Below are positions 50,790 through 59,120 of a DNA stretch of 64,000 nt, in pieces. The position numbers were made by a program, and so were the translations under genes. Origin of the DNA: an uncultured Saprospiraceae bacterium (GTDB lineage: Bacteria > Bacteroidota > Bacteroidia > Chitinophagales > Saprospiraceae); the NCBI GenBank assembly GCA_937139495.1, contig CAKZQC010000048.1:1-64000 (forward strand), given 5' to 3'. Below the pieces are notes generated by a model. That model did no database searches. It had not been told where the DNA came from and was given only the letters and a program-made list of their open reading frames with translations. The first letter of the stretch is position 1. Every line of letters starts with the position of its first letter.

Positions 50790-51902
50790 ATGGACAAAAG
50801 AAAAGGATTTGTATTTAAGACGTTTGAAGCGGAGGAACAATCGCCCTTTGATAAATTATTTGATATATTCAAAGAGCTGATTACCTATACTTCGGGCGAT
50901 GTCGATGAGGCATTGGATTGGCTTGAACAATTGGATAAAGAGTATCAACTAACGGACGATGAATATACATTAGATGACTTTGTAGCCGACCTCAAAAAGA
51001 AAGGTTATCTCAAAGATGATAAAGACCCGCAGGGCAAAGGCGGTATGAAAATTACGGCAAAAACTGAACGGGCGATTCGCAAAAATGCCTTGGATCAAAT
51101 ATTTGGAAAATTGCGCAAAGCTGGTGGTGGCAACCACAAAACCAAACAACTTGGTCAAGGCGATGAGCACAATGGTGAATATCGAGATTATCAATATGGT
51201 GACTCGTTGGATCGGATTTCGATGACCGAAAGTATTCGGAATGCCCAAATCAATAATGGCATTGATAATTTTAGCTTGACGGAAGATGATTTGGTGGTCG
51301 AACAGACCAATCACAAGTCACAAATGAGTACCGTGCTGATGATTGACATCAGTCACAGTATGATACTTTATGGTGAGGACAGAATCACGCCCGCCAAGAA
51401 AGTAGCCATGGCTTTGGCGGAACTAATTACGACTCGTTATCCGAAGGATACGCTGGATATTTTGGTATTTGGCAATGATGCTTGGCGTATCACTATTGGC
51501 GATTTGCCTTATCTCAATGTAGGTCCTTATCATACCAATACGGTTGCTGGATTGCAATTGGCACTGGATATGTTGCGCCGTAAGCGCAATACCAATAAGC
51601 AAATTTTCATGATAACCGATGGCAAGCCGAGTTGTATTCGAGAGCGAGACGGCACGTATTACAAAAACAGCTTTGGGCTAGATGATTATATTGTCAATCA
51701 ATGCTATAATATGGCAAAACAAGCTCGCAAACTTCATATTCCCATTACCACGTTTATGATTGCTAGAGATGCCCATTTGATGAACTTTGTTGATCAATTT
51801 ACACGGGCGAATCAAGGCAAAGCCTTTTTTACGGGGTTGCAAGGTTTGGGCGAAATGATATTTAAAGATTACGAAGATAACCGCAAAAAACGAATACGAT
51901 GA
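50790..51902 (+). CDS. VWA-domain protein
   Basis: Protein of 370 residues. The C-terminal half is a von Willebrand A domain with MIDAS DISHS (186-190), an aliphatic strand LDILVFGNDAW and MITDGKPSC. The N-terminal half is acidic and helical. With the MoxR-like ATPase two genes downstream it forms the classical MoxR/VWA chaperone pair, which inserts metals or matures complexes. Its stop TGA overlaps the ATG of the CIA30 gene (ATGA), so the genes are translationally coupled. Confidence 0.85.
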   Translation: MDKRKGFVFKTFEAEEQSPFDKLFDIFKELITYTSGDVDEALDWLEQLDKEYQLTDDEYTLDDFVADLKKKGYLKDDKDPQGKGGMKITAKTERAIRKNALDQIFGKLRKAGGGNHKTKQLGQGDEHNGEYRDYQYGDSLDRISMTESIRNAQINNGIDNFSLTEDDLVVEQTNHKSQMSTVLMIDISHSMILYGEDRITPAKKVAMALAELITTRYPKDTLDILVFGNDAWRITIGDLPYLNVGPYHTNTVAGLQLALDMLRRKRNTNKQIFMITDGKPSCIRERDGTYYKNSFGLDDYIVNQCYNMAKQARKLHIPITTFMIARDAHLMNFVDQFTRANQGKAFFTGLQGLGEMIFKDYEDNRKKRIR

Positions 51903-52453
51903 TCGCTTCTTTTTCTATAAGTAGCTTGCTTTTCGCAACGCTATTCTTGATAACTACTTCTCCGATGTACGATTTTGGCAAAAAAACAGGTGGCAAAGAT
52001 TGGTACACCCTCAACGATGATGTAATGGGTGGAGCATCGAAAGCCAAGCTAAAAATCAAACGAGAATATTTGACGTTTGAAGGCAAAATATCGCTAGAAA
52101 ATAATGGTGGCTTTGCTTCCATTCGCAGCCCTTATGGCGAATTTGATTTGTCGAAATACCAAAGTGTACACATTCGTTACAAGTCTTACGAAGATGATTT
52201 TGCTTTCGTATTAGAAAATACAGAAGTCTATCATGAACCTACTTACGAGCATCATTTGCCTGCCAGCAATGGAGAATGGACAGTAGCTATTTTGCATTTG
52301 GACGAATTTGAGGGCTATCAATTGGGCAAAAAAATTGGAGAAAAATTAACCGCAGAAATTCAGTCCAATATCATAAGAATGGGCATCATAACCGACACCA
52401 AAAAAGAAGATAAATTTAAAATTGCAATTGACTATATTGAATTTTCAAAGTAA
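51899..52453 (+). CDS. CIA30-family protein
   Basis: Protein of 184 residues with an N-terminal signal-like hydrophobic segment, then WYTLNDDVMGGASKAKLKI (diagnostic CIA30 motif), GKISLENNGGFASIRS and IRMGIITDTKKEDKFKIAIDYIEF. CIA30/NDUFAF1 proteins assist complex I assembly in mitochondria; bacterial homologues are poorly known. It is encoded between the VWA gene (4-base overlap) and the MoxR-like gene, so it may be a client or co-factor of that chaperone pair. Confidence 0.85.
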   Translation: MIASFSISSLLFATLFLITTSPMYDFGKKTGGKDWYTLNDDVMGGASKAKLKIKREYLTFEGKISLENNGGFASIRSPYGEFDLSKYQSVHIRYKSYEDDFAFVLENTEVYHEPTYEHHLPASNGEWTVAILHLDEFEGYQLGKKIGEKLTAEIQSNIIRMGIITDTKKEDKFKIAIDYIEFSK

Positions 52454-52483
52454 AGATTCAACAATACTACTATAAAATAAACC

Positions 52484-53947
52484 ATGAATATAACAGCAAT
52501 AAAGACCTTAGGACAACTAAAAAAAGAGGGCTACAAAAGTCTTTCTATCAAAGAAGAATTAAGAAAAAACTTGATTCACAATATTCAGAATAACATCAAT
52601 GTATTTGAAGGCATTTGGGGTTACGAAAACTCTGTTATTCCAGAATTAGAGCGTGCTATTTTGTCTCGTCATAATATCAACTTGTTGGGGTTACGTGGAC
52701 AAGCCAAAACCCGTTTGGCTCGCCAAATGGTACAGCTGCTGGACGAATGGGTTCCCATCGTAGCAGGTTCTGAAATCAATGACGATCCTTTTGCACCACT
52801 TTCTCGTTTTGCCAAAGATGTGCTAGCCCAAAAAGGAGATGACACGCCTATTGATTGGCTTCATCGCAACGACCGTTTTTCGGAAAAGTTAGCCACACCC
52901 GATGTAACGGTAGCCGATTTGATTGGAGATGTAGATCCTATCAAGGCTGCCAATATGAAGTTGTCTTATTCGGACGAACGAGTCTTGCATTTTGGTATGA
53001 TTCCTAGAGCGAATCGTTGTATTTTTGTCATCAATGAATTGCCTGATTTGCAGGCTCGTATCCAAGTAGCCTTGTTCAATATCCTTCAAGAAGGTGACAT
53101 ACAAATTCGTGGTTTCAAGCTGCGTTTACCACTTGATGTACAGTTTATTTTCACGGCTAATCCAGAGGATTACACCAATAGAGGTAGTATCGTGACACCA
53201 CTCAAAGATAGAATTGGCTCTCAAATATTGACACATTATCCCACGGATTTGGAGATTGCCAAAAAGATAACACAACAAGAAGCCAATATCAGTGCCGCAC
53301 AAAAAGAACTGGTTTATGTTCCTGCCATTGCTTATGATATATTGGAGCAAATTGGTTTTGAAGCTCGTGATAGCGAGTTTATTGATGTTAAAAGTGGTAT
53401 TTCGGCTCGTATGAGTATTACGGCACTAGAAAACCTAATAAGTAGTGCCGAGCTAAGAACACTCAAAAGTGGTGAGACGACTACTAGCCTTCGCATGAGC
53501 GATTTTATGGGTATTATTCCTGCCATTACTGGCAAAGTAGAATTGGTTTATGAAGGCGAGCAAGAGGGTTCGGCAGCAGTGGCCGAAGAGCTTATTAGCA
53601 AAGCTATACAAAGTATTTTTAATGAATACTTCCCTAAAATAACAAAAATACAACGCCCTGGAGCAGCGACTCCTTACGATGCTGTTCTGGGTTGGTTTAC
53701 CAACGAAAGTGATTTTCAAATCCTAGATGACTTGCAAGAAGTGGATTATCAGGTACAGCTAGAAAAAATAGAACCGTTGGAAGCACTGGTCTATAAACAC
53801 CTACCTGACACCAAATCAGAGGACAAATATTTTTTGATGGAAATGGTGCTTTGGGCATTGGTCGAATACGAAAAATTATCGAAAGAAAGATTTACCGAAG
53901 GTTACCAATTTACCGATGTATTGGGTGACTTTCTGAAAGGGATATAG
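52484..53947 (+). CDS. MoxR/Mg-chelatase-like AAA ATPase
   Basis: AAA+ ATPase of 487 residues. Walker A is GLRGQAKTRL (69-78), Walker B CIFVINELP (179-187, with Asn in place of the usual Asp before Glu), sensor 1 FIFTANPEDYTNR, and RIGSQILTHYP as arginine-finger region. The family is BchI/MoxR-like. It probably drives conformational change in a client with the upstream VWA protein. A terminator stem follows, and a MITE has inserted into its T-tract. Confidence 0.85.
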   Translation: MNITAIKTLGQLKKEGYKSLSIKEELRKNLIHNIQNNINVFEGIWGYENSVIPELERAILSRHNINLLGLRGQAKTRLARQMVQLLDEWVPIVAGSEINDDPFAPLSRFAKDVLAQKGDDTPIDWLHRNDRFSEKLATPDVTVADLIGDVDPIKAANMKLSYSDERVLHFGMIPRANRCIFVINELPDLQARIQVALFNILQEGDIQIRGFKLRLPLDVQFIFTANPEDYTNRGSIVTPLKDRIGSQILTHYPTDLEIAKKITQQEANISAAQKELVYVPAIAYDILEQIGFEARDSEFIDVKSGISARMSITALENLISSAELRTLKSGETTTSLRMSDFMGIIPAITGKVELVYEGEQEGSAAVAEELISKAIQSIFNEYFPKITKIQRPGAATPYDAVLGWFTNESDFQILDDLQEVDYQVQLEKIEPLEALVYKHLPDTKSEDKYFLMEMVLWALVEYEKLSKERFTEGYQFTDVLGDFLKGI

Positions 53948-53981
53948 AGATAGATTTTAGACTTTAAGAAGTTAGCGATAC

Positions 53982-54020
53982 AATAGCTGCTTTCCTTTGG
54001 GAGAGCGGCTATTTTTTATT
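53982..54020 (+). terminator. Terminator of the MoxR-like gene
   Basis: Stem AATAGC-GCT / AGC-GCTATT with loop of ~12 bases, then TTTTTTATT. This T-tract is also the left target duplication of the composite MITE. Confidence 0.6.
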
Positions 54021-54178
54021 TATAAAATCGTACACTTTTTAGCTAGCATCATTTTTGGAAAAAGAATAAAAGTTAACGTTGCTCTTAATAACTGATGTTA
54101 CGCAAGATGTGTATTTGCCAATTGTGCAGGTCAATTATACCTCATCTTCTTTCCATTACCGAAAGAAGCAAAGTCTAG

Positions 54179-54240
54179 GGCGAATAAAAGAGCCCCTACA
54201 GTTGATGCCAAGCATCAAGCCACCCAGTTCGCTTCGCTCA
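54179..54240. repeat. Hairpin module 1 within the nested MITE
   Basis: Segment absent from copy 1. It contains hairpin TTGATGC-CAA-GCATCAA (54201-54217) followed by GCCACCCAGTTCGCTTCGCT. It is homologous to the module at 54404-54460. Confidence 0.75.
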
Positions 54241-54403
54241 TGAACAAGATACGATCACCTTTCAATACTGACTTCAAGGGAATTTTTAGACCTTCTTCTA
54301 GGTTCAAATGGCTTATTTTGCTAAATAAATACATCTTCAGGCTATTTTCGGTGGAACCCCTTGAAGTTTAAACGTATTTTCAAGGGATCGTATTCGCTTG
54401 TTC

Positions 54404-54460
54404 TCCAGGGCTTCCCTGTTGGTGCCAAGCACCAAGCCACGCAGTTCGCTTCGCTCATGC
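54404..54460. repeat. Hairpin module 2 within the nested MITE
   Basis: Contains hairpin TTGGTGC-CAA-GCACCAA (54418-54434) followed by GCCACGCAGTTCGCTTCGCT. Relative to module 1 the A-T pair is replaced by G-C on both arms, a compensatory change. Confidence 0.75.
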
Positions 54461-54795
54461 CCACATTTTCAGTAGGCTTGATTATGCAGAAAAATTAGAA
54501 CAAATTTTTTCTTAATTCAAAACTCAAACTATTCTTGCGTAACATCAGTTAATAAGACCACTTTGCTGTTAGATACTAGAAGTTAGACTTCCAACAATAG
54601 TTTAAAATGATTTTTAGCCGCTATTCTGAAAAGAAATCAGTGTAATCAGTGGCACTTTTTTTATTTTTTAGTCTTAGCAAAAAAGTGTACGGTTTTATAT
54701 TTTTTATTTGCTATCAGTCAATAAAAATCATAGTACCTGTTCAGATTCTAAAATATTTAGGAGTGATTTCTAAAGTGTTGTTCTATTTTTTTTCG

Positions 54796-54803
54796 TAGCT
54801 TTG
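54796..54803 (+). promoter_or_regulatory. Putative -7 element of ndk
   Basis: TAGCTTTG matches TAnnTTTG, 48 bases before the ndk ATG; a TTG 15 bases upstream may serve as -33. Confidence 0.4.
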
Positions 54804-54850
54804 TGCCAAATTTAAAAACAACATTCTCATAAACATACAAAATAACAACA

Positions 54851-55270
54851 ATGGCTACGAATAGAACATTTACAATGATTAAGCCTGATGCAGTGAAAGC
54901 AGGTCATATTGGAGCAATCTTGAACCAAATTACAGAAGCAGGTTACAGAATTGTTGCCCTCAAAAAAACACAATTGACCAAAGCTGGTGCAGAAGGTTTT
55001 TATGCTGTACACAGTGAGCGTCCATTTTTTGGCGAATTGGTAGAATTTATGTCTTCTGGTCCTATCGTAGCAGCTATCTTGGAGAAAGATAATGCGGTTG
55101 CTGATTTCCGTACATTGATTGGTGCTACCAATCCTGCTGAAGCAGCTCCAGGTACTATCCGTGCTAAGTTTGCTAAGAGTATTGGCGAAAATGCCGTACA
55201 CGGTTCTGATTCTGACGAAAATGCAAAAATCGAAGGTGATTACCACTTTTCAGGTGTAGAGCAGTTCTAA
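54851..55270 (+). CDS. ndk: Nucleoside-diphosphate kinase
   Basis: NDK of 139 residues: NRTFTMIKPDAVKAGHIGAIL, VALKKTQLTK, SGPIVAAILEKDNAV and the active-site histidine in NAVHGSDSDENAKIE. It transfers gamma-phosphate between NTPs and NDPs. Full length, with its own promoter and terminator. Confidence 0.96.
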   Translation: MATNRTFTMIKPDAVKAGHIGAILNQITEAGYRIVALKKTQLTKAGAEGFYAVHSERPFFGELVEFMSSGPIVAAILEKDNAVADFRTLIGATNPAEAAPGTIRAKFAKSIGENAVHGSDSDENAKIEGDYHFSGVEQF

Positions 55271-55294
55271 GATTAACTATTTCTGATAGTTAGC

Positions 55295-55330
55295 AAAAGC
55301 GATTATTTCCAATGGGAATAATCGCTTTTT
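55295..55330. terminator. Bidirectional terminator of ndk
   Basis: Stem AAAAGCGATTATT-CC / GG-AATAATCGCTTTT with short loop and T-tract, between ndk and the convergent glycosyltransferase. Confidence 0.88.
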
Positions 55331-55331
55331 T

Positions 55332-56444
55332 TTATTTTGCAGAAAAAATAGTTTGGTAGAATCTCAATAGTTTTTGTTCTTCTTTTTCCCAAACAAAAAC
55401 CGCTCTTGCTTCCTTGCAAGTGGTTTGTAAATTTTGATATAAATCAGGTTCTACTCGCAATCGCTGAATAGCGTTGACGATGGTGTCTATTTCCAAATCA
55501 TCTAGTAGTACACTTACTGGATATTGACCATTAATCGTCGCATACTCTGGGAAGTTCATATTCAGGGAAGGTTTGCCCAATTGCATATAATCAAAAAATT
55601 TGTTGGCTAGCGAATAATAATAATTCAGCCCTTTGTTTTGCAATAAATTGATACCAATATGTGCTTGCTGCGTTAGTTTTTGTAGCTCTTGCGGAGCAAT
55701 AAACCCCCAGAATTTCACTTTTTCTGTTACGTTTAGCTCCTTGGCTAAATCTCGTAAGGATTCCGACAAATCGCCCTCTCCTGCTAGCCAAAAAACAACT
55801 CCTTCGAGCTGCTGCATAGCCGTTATCATTTCTTCTAGTCCTCGCCCATCGTTTAGTGCTCCTTGATAGAGCAGTATTATTGGCTGTTGCCCTTCGGGCA
55901 ATGTCGTCCAAGCAGCTTTGGGCTGTGCAAAAGGTACATTTCTGATAACGCTGAAAGGCGTACCGTACTTTTGCTCAAATACTTCTTGTAAGCTGTCGCA
56001 AACGGTGTAGCAATAGTTAAGATTAGGAATCGTACGTTGAGCGACCCATTCCCAAGCGGCTTTTACTTTGGGGCGATTGACTACCTCTGGCACTTCCGTG
56101 AAATATTCGTGGGCATCATAAATACAAATTTTCCGCTTGATTTTGCTACTGTAATAGCCTGCCAAAATGGTATCTAAATCAATACTACAAACGGCATCAA
56201 ATCGACTGAACAACAAGAATAAAAATAAGCGAGTATTGTATTCCAAATAAAATAATTTGCCTTGATTGAACCAACAAGAAAGTCTTTTTTGTTCAAAAAC
56301 CTGCTTTTTGATAGCGACAGAAGTAGCACGCCTACGCCCTACCAACAACACCTCATAACCTGCCGTAGCCAAACTACTAGCAATACGAATCATGCGCTGG
56401 TCGTATGTCAAATCATTGGTAACAGTAAGTATTATTTTAGGCAT
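55332..56444 (-). CDS. Family 4 glycosyltransferase
   Basis: GT4-type transferase of 370 residues: NDLTYDQRMIRIASSLATAGYEVLLVGRR at the N-terminus, CIYDAHEYFTEVPEV, ILLYQGALNDGRGLEEMI and a C-terminal NLLQNKGLNYYYSLANKFFDYMQLGKPSLNMNFPE with the nucleotide-binding E. Likely role in surface polysaccharide synthesis. Followed by no gene in the same direction. Confidence 0.87.
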   Translation of the reverse strand: MPKIILTVTNDLTYDQRMIRIASSLATAGYEVLLVGRRRATSVAIKKQVFEQKRLSCWFNQGKLFYLEYNTRLFLFLLFSRFDAVCSIDLDTILAGYYSSKIKRKICIYDAHEYFTEVPEVVNRPKVKAAWEWVAQRTIPNLNYCYTVCDSLQEVFEQKYGTPFSVIRNVPFAQPKAAWTTLPEGQQPIILLYQGALNDGRGLEEMITAMQQLEGVVFWLAGEGDLSESLRDLAKELNVTEKVKFWGFIAPQELQKLTQQAHIGINLLQNKGLNYYYSLANKFFDYMQLGKPSLNMNFPEYATINGQYPVSVLLDDLEIDTIVNAIQRLRVEPDLYQNLQTTCKEARAVFVWEKEEQKLLRFYQTIFSAK

Positions 56445-56462
56445 TTGATTGTTTGAAAATTA

Positions 56463-57212
56463 TTAGTTCGACAAAATAAAAACAGTAGCTTTAGCTATCA
56501 TCACAATTCCTAACACTAACATAATATAATACACATATTTGCGAAATGCCTCAGGATTATCAAATTTTTGATTGATGTATTTGCCAATAGGCGTTGCTAT
56601 CAAAACAGCTGGTAATGCTCCTAAATAAAAATAGCCAATTTTTTCGTTATTAAAATTACCAGCATACCAATGTGTTAGAATAATCAACATGGTTACATAA
56701 GTAAAATAGCCCTGCATCGTTGCCCGAAAAGCTTGTGGATCCCATTGACGAAACAAGCCATAAATAACCACTGGAGGTCCTGTAATATTGTATGCTCCAC
56801 CAAATAGTCCCGACACAAAACCAAACAAAGAAGCGTAACGATTATCTTTGAGATGTGGCATTTTTGGTGCAAATAAATTAAATAAAGCCAATGCTACGAT
56901 AATGGATCCAATCGTAATTTTGACCACCTGTGCATTGCCGTACTTTGCTACCGCAATACCTATTGGCACTGCTACCGAAGCCCCAATCATAATCTGAATA
57001 ATACTCTTGTATTTTATTTCTTTTCGAGATCGAATGACGATCAGCAGTGTTGTACTCAAAAATAATAAAGGAATAAGTGGGGCTATAAATGATATATCGA
57101 AATATAGGGTTAGCAGCGACATCGCTACCAAATTAAATCCAAATCCAAAAGTAGAATTGGTTAGTGCTGCCAAAAAAATAATGGACACTAAAAAAATAAA
57201 TTCTCCGCTCAT
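56463..57212 (-). CDS. TauE/SafE-family permease
   Basis: Membrane protein of 249 residues with about eight TMs in two halves, of the TauE/SafE (sulfite/anion exporter) family: FLAALTNSTFGFGFNLVAMSLL, GFVSGLFGGAYNITGPPVVIYGL and PIGKYINQKFDNPEAFRKYVY. The G-F-x-G-G-A and N-P motifs are family features. Its substrate (sulfite, sulfonate or another anion) is not determined. Confidence 0.85.
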   Translation of the reverse strand: MSGEFIFLVSIIFLAALTNSTFGFGFNLVAMSLLTLYFDISFIAPLIPLLFLSTTLLIVIRSRKEIKYKSIIQIMIGASVAVPIGIAVAKYGNAQVVKITIGSIIVALALFNLFAPKMPHLKDNRYASLFGFVSGLFGGAYNITGPPVVIYGLFRQWDPQAFRATMQGYFTYVTMLIILTHWYAGNFNNEKIGYFYLGALPAVLIATPIGKYINQKFDNPEAFRKYVYYIMLVLGIVMIAKATVFILSN

Positions 57213-57382
57213 TTGTTGTTTTGTTTATAACTATAAAATCACCCTTAAAAGTAACGCTTTTATAGTCATAAATCTATTTCTGAGAGTAAAAGGCAATACT
57301 ATACTGTGAATCCCTTTACTAATGCACAAAAATGACAGCTATATGAAATATGGCTATTTTTTTAATAAAAAAAACTATTCGT

Positions 57383-58474
57383 TTAGTTATTATCATATTT
57401 GCTTTCTAAGTACTTAATTGTTTGAGGACGCCCCCTACTTCGAGCAAAATCTAGTGCATTTTGACCATCAATCGTGCTGTTCAAATCCGCATGATAGTGC
57501 TCGACCAGCTTTTTGGTAAAATCTAATCTTCTATCACCACGTTCTATCGCCAAAAAAAGGAGCGGCATATATCTCCGTCCAGACCGATGATTCGGCGACA
57601 GTCCTATTTTTAGCCAAACTTCTGCTTCTTCGACTTCTCTATCAGTATTTAGTGCATCAACCTGTAGGCTCGAAAAATCTAATTCTAAGGTTTTGAAATA
57701 TGTGGGGGATTCCTCGAATGCCCATTGCCACCTAGTAGAAATTATGAAAGTAGATTGTATTAATCCAACATTGAGTTTTTTAGAAACGCCTTCTTTGACC
57801 AAATACTTGACTAGTTCTATATTACCTTCTGCATACATTAGATTGATAGTATCCATCTCAAATCCATTTTCTTTAAATAGCTTGACATACTTCCGAACAG
57901 TCTCTTCTGTATCAAACGAAGGATCATCCCTCGTACTATTTTGTATAATTACTTCTAGTGGCAACAAATTTCCATCACCTTTGAGATAAGGTGTCGTTAG
58001 ATACAAGTCAGCTCCTTTTTTTATTAAATATTCCGTTGCCCTATAGGCATCTTTATTAAATCTGGCAGGATTGGTTCTGATGAGTTTATACAACAGGGGT
58101 GTTTCTTCTATATAAACATTTTCGTGCGTTTCTTTGACAAAATCTTTGACAATAGGAATACTAGCACTTAATTTTTTTCTAGACACACTGTATTGATGAA
58201 TAGAATTAACCTTAAACCCTTGTTTTATTAATTTATCAATTTTTTCAAAACTAGGCTTTTCCTTTTTCCATTCTGCATAAAAATCGACCTCATATAATGT
58301 TGTTCTATCTACTTTGAGAGTAATAGCAGCAGTTGCGTCTGCTCTTTCTTTTATACGCTCGTCCAGTTTACGTACATATTCAAGATTCTCTTCCTCTCTA
58401 GATTTTCTTGTTTCTTTGGTATTGCAGGCAGTTATCAAGATTAGTACAAAGAGTATCAGTAGTTTGATTGGCAT
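57383..58474 (-). CDS. Lipoprotein with ankyrin-like repeats
   Basis: Protein of 363 residues: signal peptide and lipobox (LILITAC), then a charged helical segment (RKSREEENLEYVRKLDER). The C-terminal ankyrin units are YMPLLFLAIERGDRRLDFTKKLVEHYHADLN and NALDFARSRGRPQTIKYLES. Earlier repeats (PLLYKLIRTNP, YLIKKGADLYL) are divergent. Probably an envelope protein-interaction lipoprotein of unknown target. Confidence 0.75.
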   Translation of the reverse strand: MPIKLLILFVLILITACNTKETRKSREEENLEYVRKLDERIKERADATAAITLKVDRTTLYEVDFYAEWKKEKPSFEKIDKLIKQGFKVNSIHQYSVSRKKLSASIPIVKDFVKETHENVYIEETPLLYKLIRTNPARFNKDAYRATEYLIKKGADLYLTTPYLKGDGNLLPLEVIIQNSTRDDPSFDTEETVRKYVKLFKENGFEMDTINLMYAEGNIELVKYLVKEGVSKKLNVGLIQSTFIISTRWQWAFEESPTYFKTLELDFSSLQVDALNTDREVEEAEVWLKIGLSPNHRSGRRYMPLLFLAIERGDRRLDFTKKLVEHYHADLNSTIDGQNALDFARSRGRPQTIKYLESKYDNN

Positions 58475-58657
58475 TTATTAGGTAATTTGGTGTTAATTTA
58501 AAAATGCTCTTCATCAAGCATTTCCAATATAATGTTTATATGCAAATTATGTATTGCAATTACTACGAAGTTGTTTATCTATGTCTGTCCCGTCACAACA
58601 AAAGCCCCTACAATTCTGTTAAAAATGAACTTTAAACCACTTACATAAAACAACAAT

Positions 58658-59116
58658 ATGCCGCACTTTCTCATCGAAAAAAAAATACAACATTTACCCC
58701 CTGCTAAGGGTGGCTATCATTATCTAGAAATTGAAGCTGAAACAGTCCTGCAATTCAAAAGGAAAGCAGCCACGCCGCTACTCTGCGAACTAGAAGACCA
58801 GTTGACGATAGCCGTTCGATTGAGTTTGCTAAAAGGCGAAAACTATGCTATTGTACTAGAGCGAAAGCATTTGTTGGCAATTGCCAAAAAGGCAGGAGAT
58901 ACCATTAATATCAAGTTGTACGAAGACCCTAATCCATTGGGTATTGAGAATCCCGCTGTTTTGGTTGCGATACTCGAACATGATGCTGTAGCAGAAGAAA
59001 AATTTGAGCGACTAAGCAAACACGAAAAAAAGGAATTTGTAGAGATTATTACGCCTATTGCCGACTTAGAAAATCAAGTAAATAAAATATTTGAACTGCT
59101 CAATGCTCTAAAATAA
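58658..59116 (+). CDS. DUF1905-like protein
   Basis: Protein of 152 residues. The N-terminal half fits the DUF1905 beta-barrel pattern (GGYHYLEIEAETV, then KKAGDTINIKLYEDP). The C-terminal half resembles the YdeI-like helical tail (LSKHEKKEFVEIITP). Function unknown. It is 4 bases before the GH113-like gene, so the two are probably co-transcribed. Confidence 0.6.
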   Translation: MPHFLIEKKIQHLPPAKGGYHYLEIEAETVLQFKRKAATPLLCELEDQLTIAVRLSLLKGENYAIVLERKHLLAIAKKAGDTINIKLYEDPNPLGIENPAVLVAILEHDAVAEEKFERLSKHEKKEFVEIITPIADLENQVNKIFELLNALK

Positions 59117-59120
59117 AACC

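Larger units (their letters stand above)
54091..54547. mobile_element. MITE family 1, copy 2 (457 bp), nested
   Basis: 16-bp inverted ends CTGATGTTACGCAAGA and a 7-base duplication TTAATAA at 54084-54090 and 54548-54554. It is inserted in MITE copy B. The intact copy A reads TTACGTAA at the same place, giving an independent view of the empty site. It aligns in reverse orientation with 6584-6942 but has two extra modules, at ~54179-54240 and ~54404-54460. No open frame of note. Confidence 0.88.
54021..54699. mobile_element. MITE family 2, copy B, interrupted by a family 1 MITE
   Basis: Ends TATAAAATCGTACACTT and (reverse complement of right end) TATAAAACCGTACACTT are inverted repeats. The flanks TTTTTTATT at 54012-54020 and 54700-54708 form a 9-base duplication, although the T-rich sequence weakens the evidence. 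The body matches copy A (12389-12679) on both sides of the inserted element at 54091-54547. It lies directly behind the MoxR-like gene's terminator. Confidence 0.75.
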
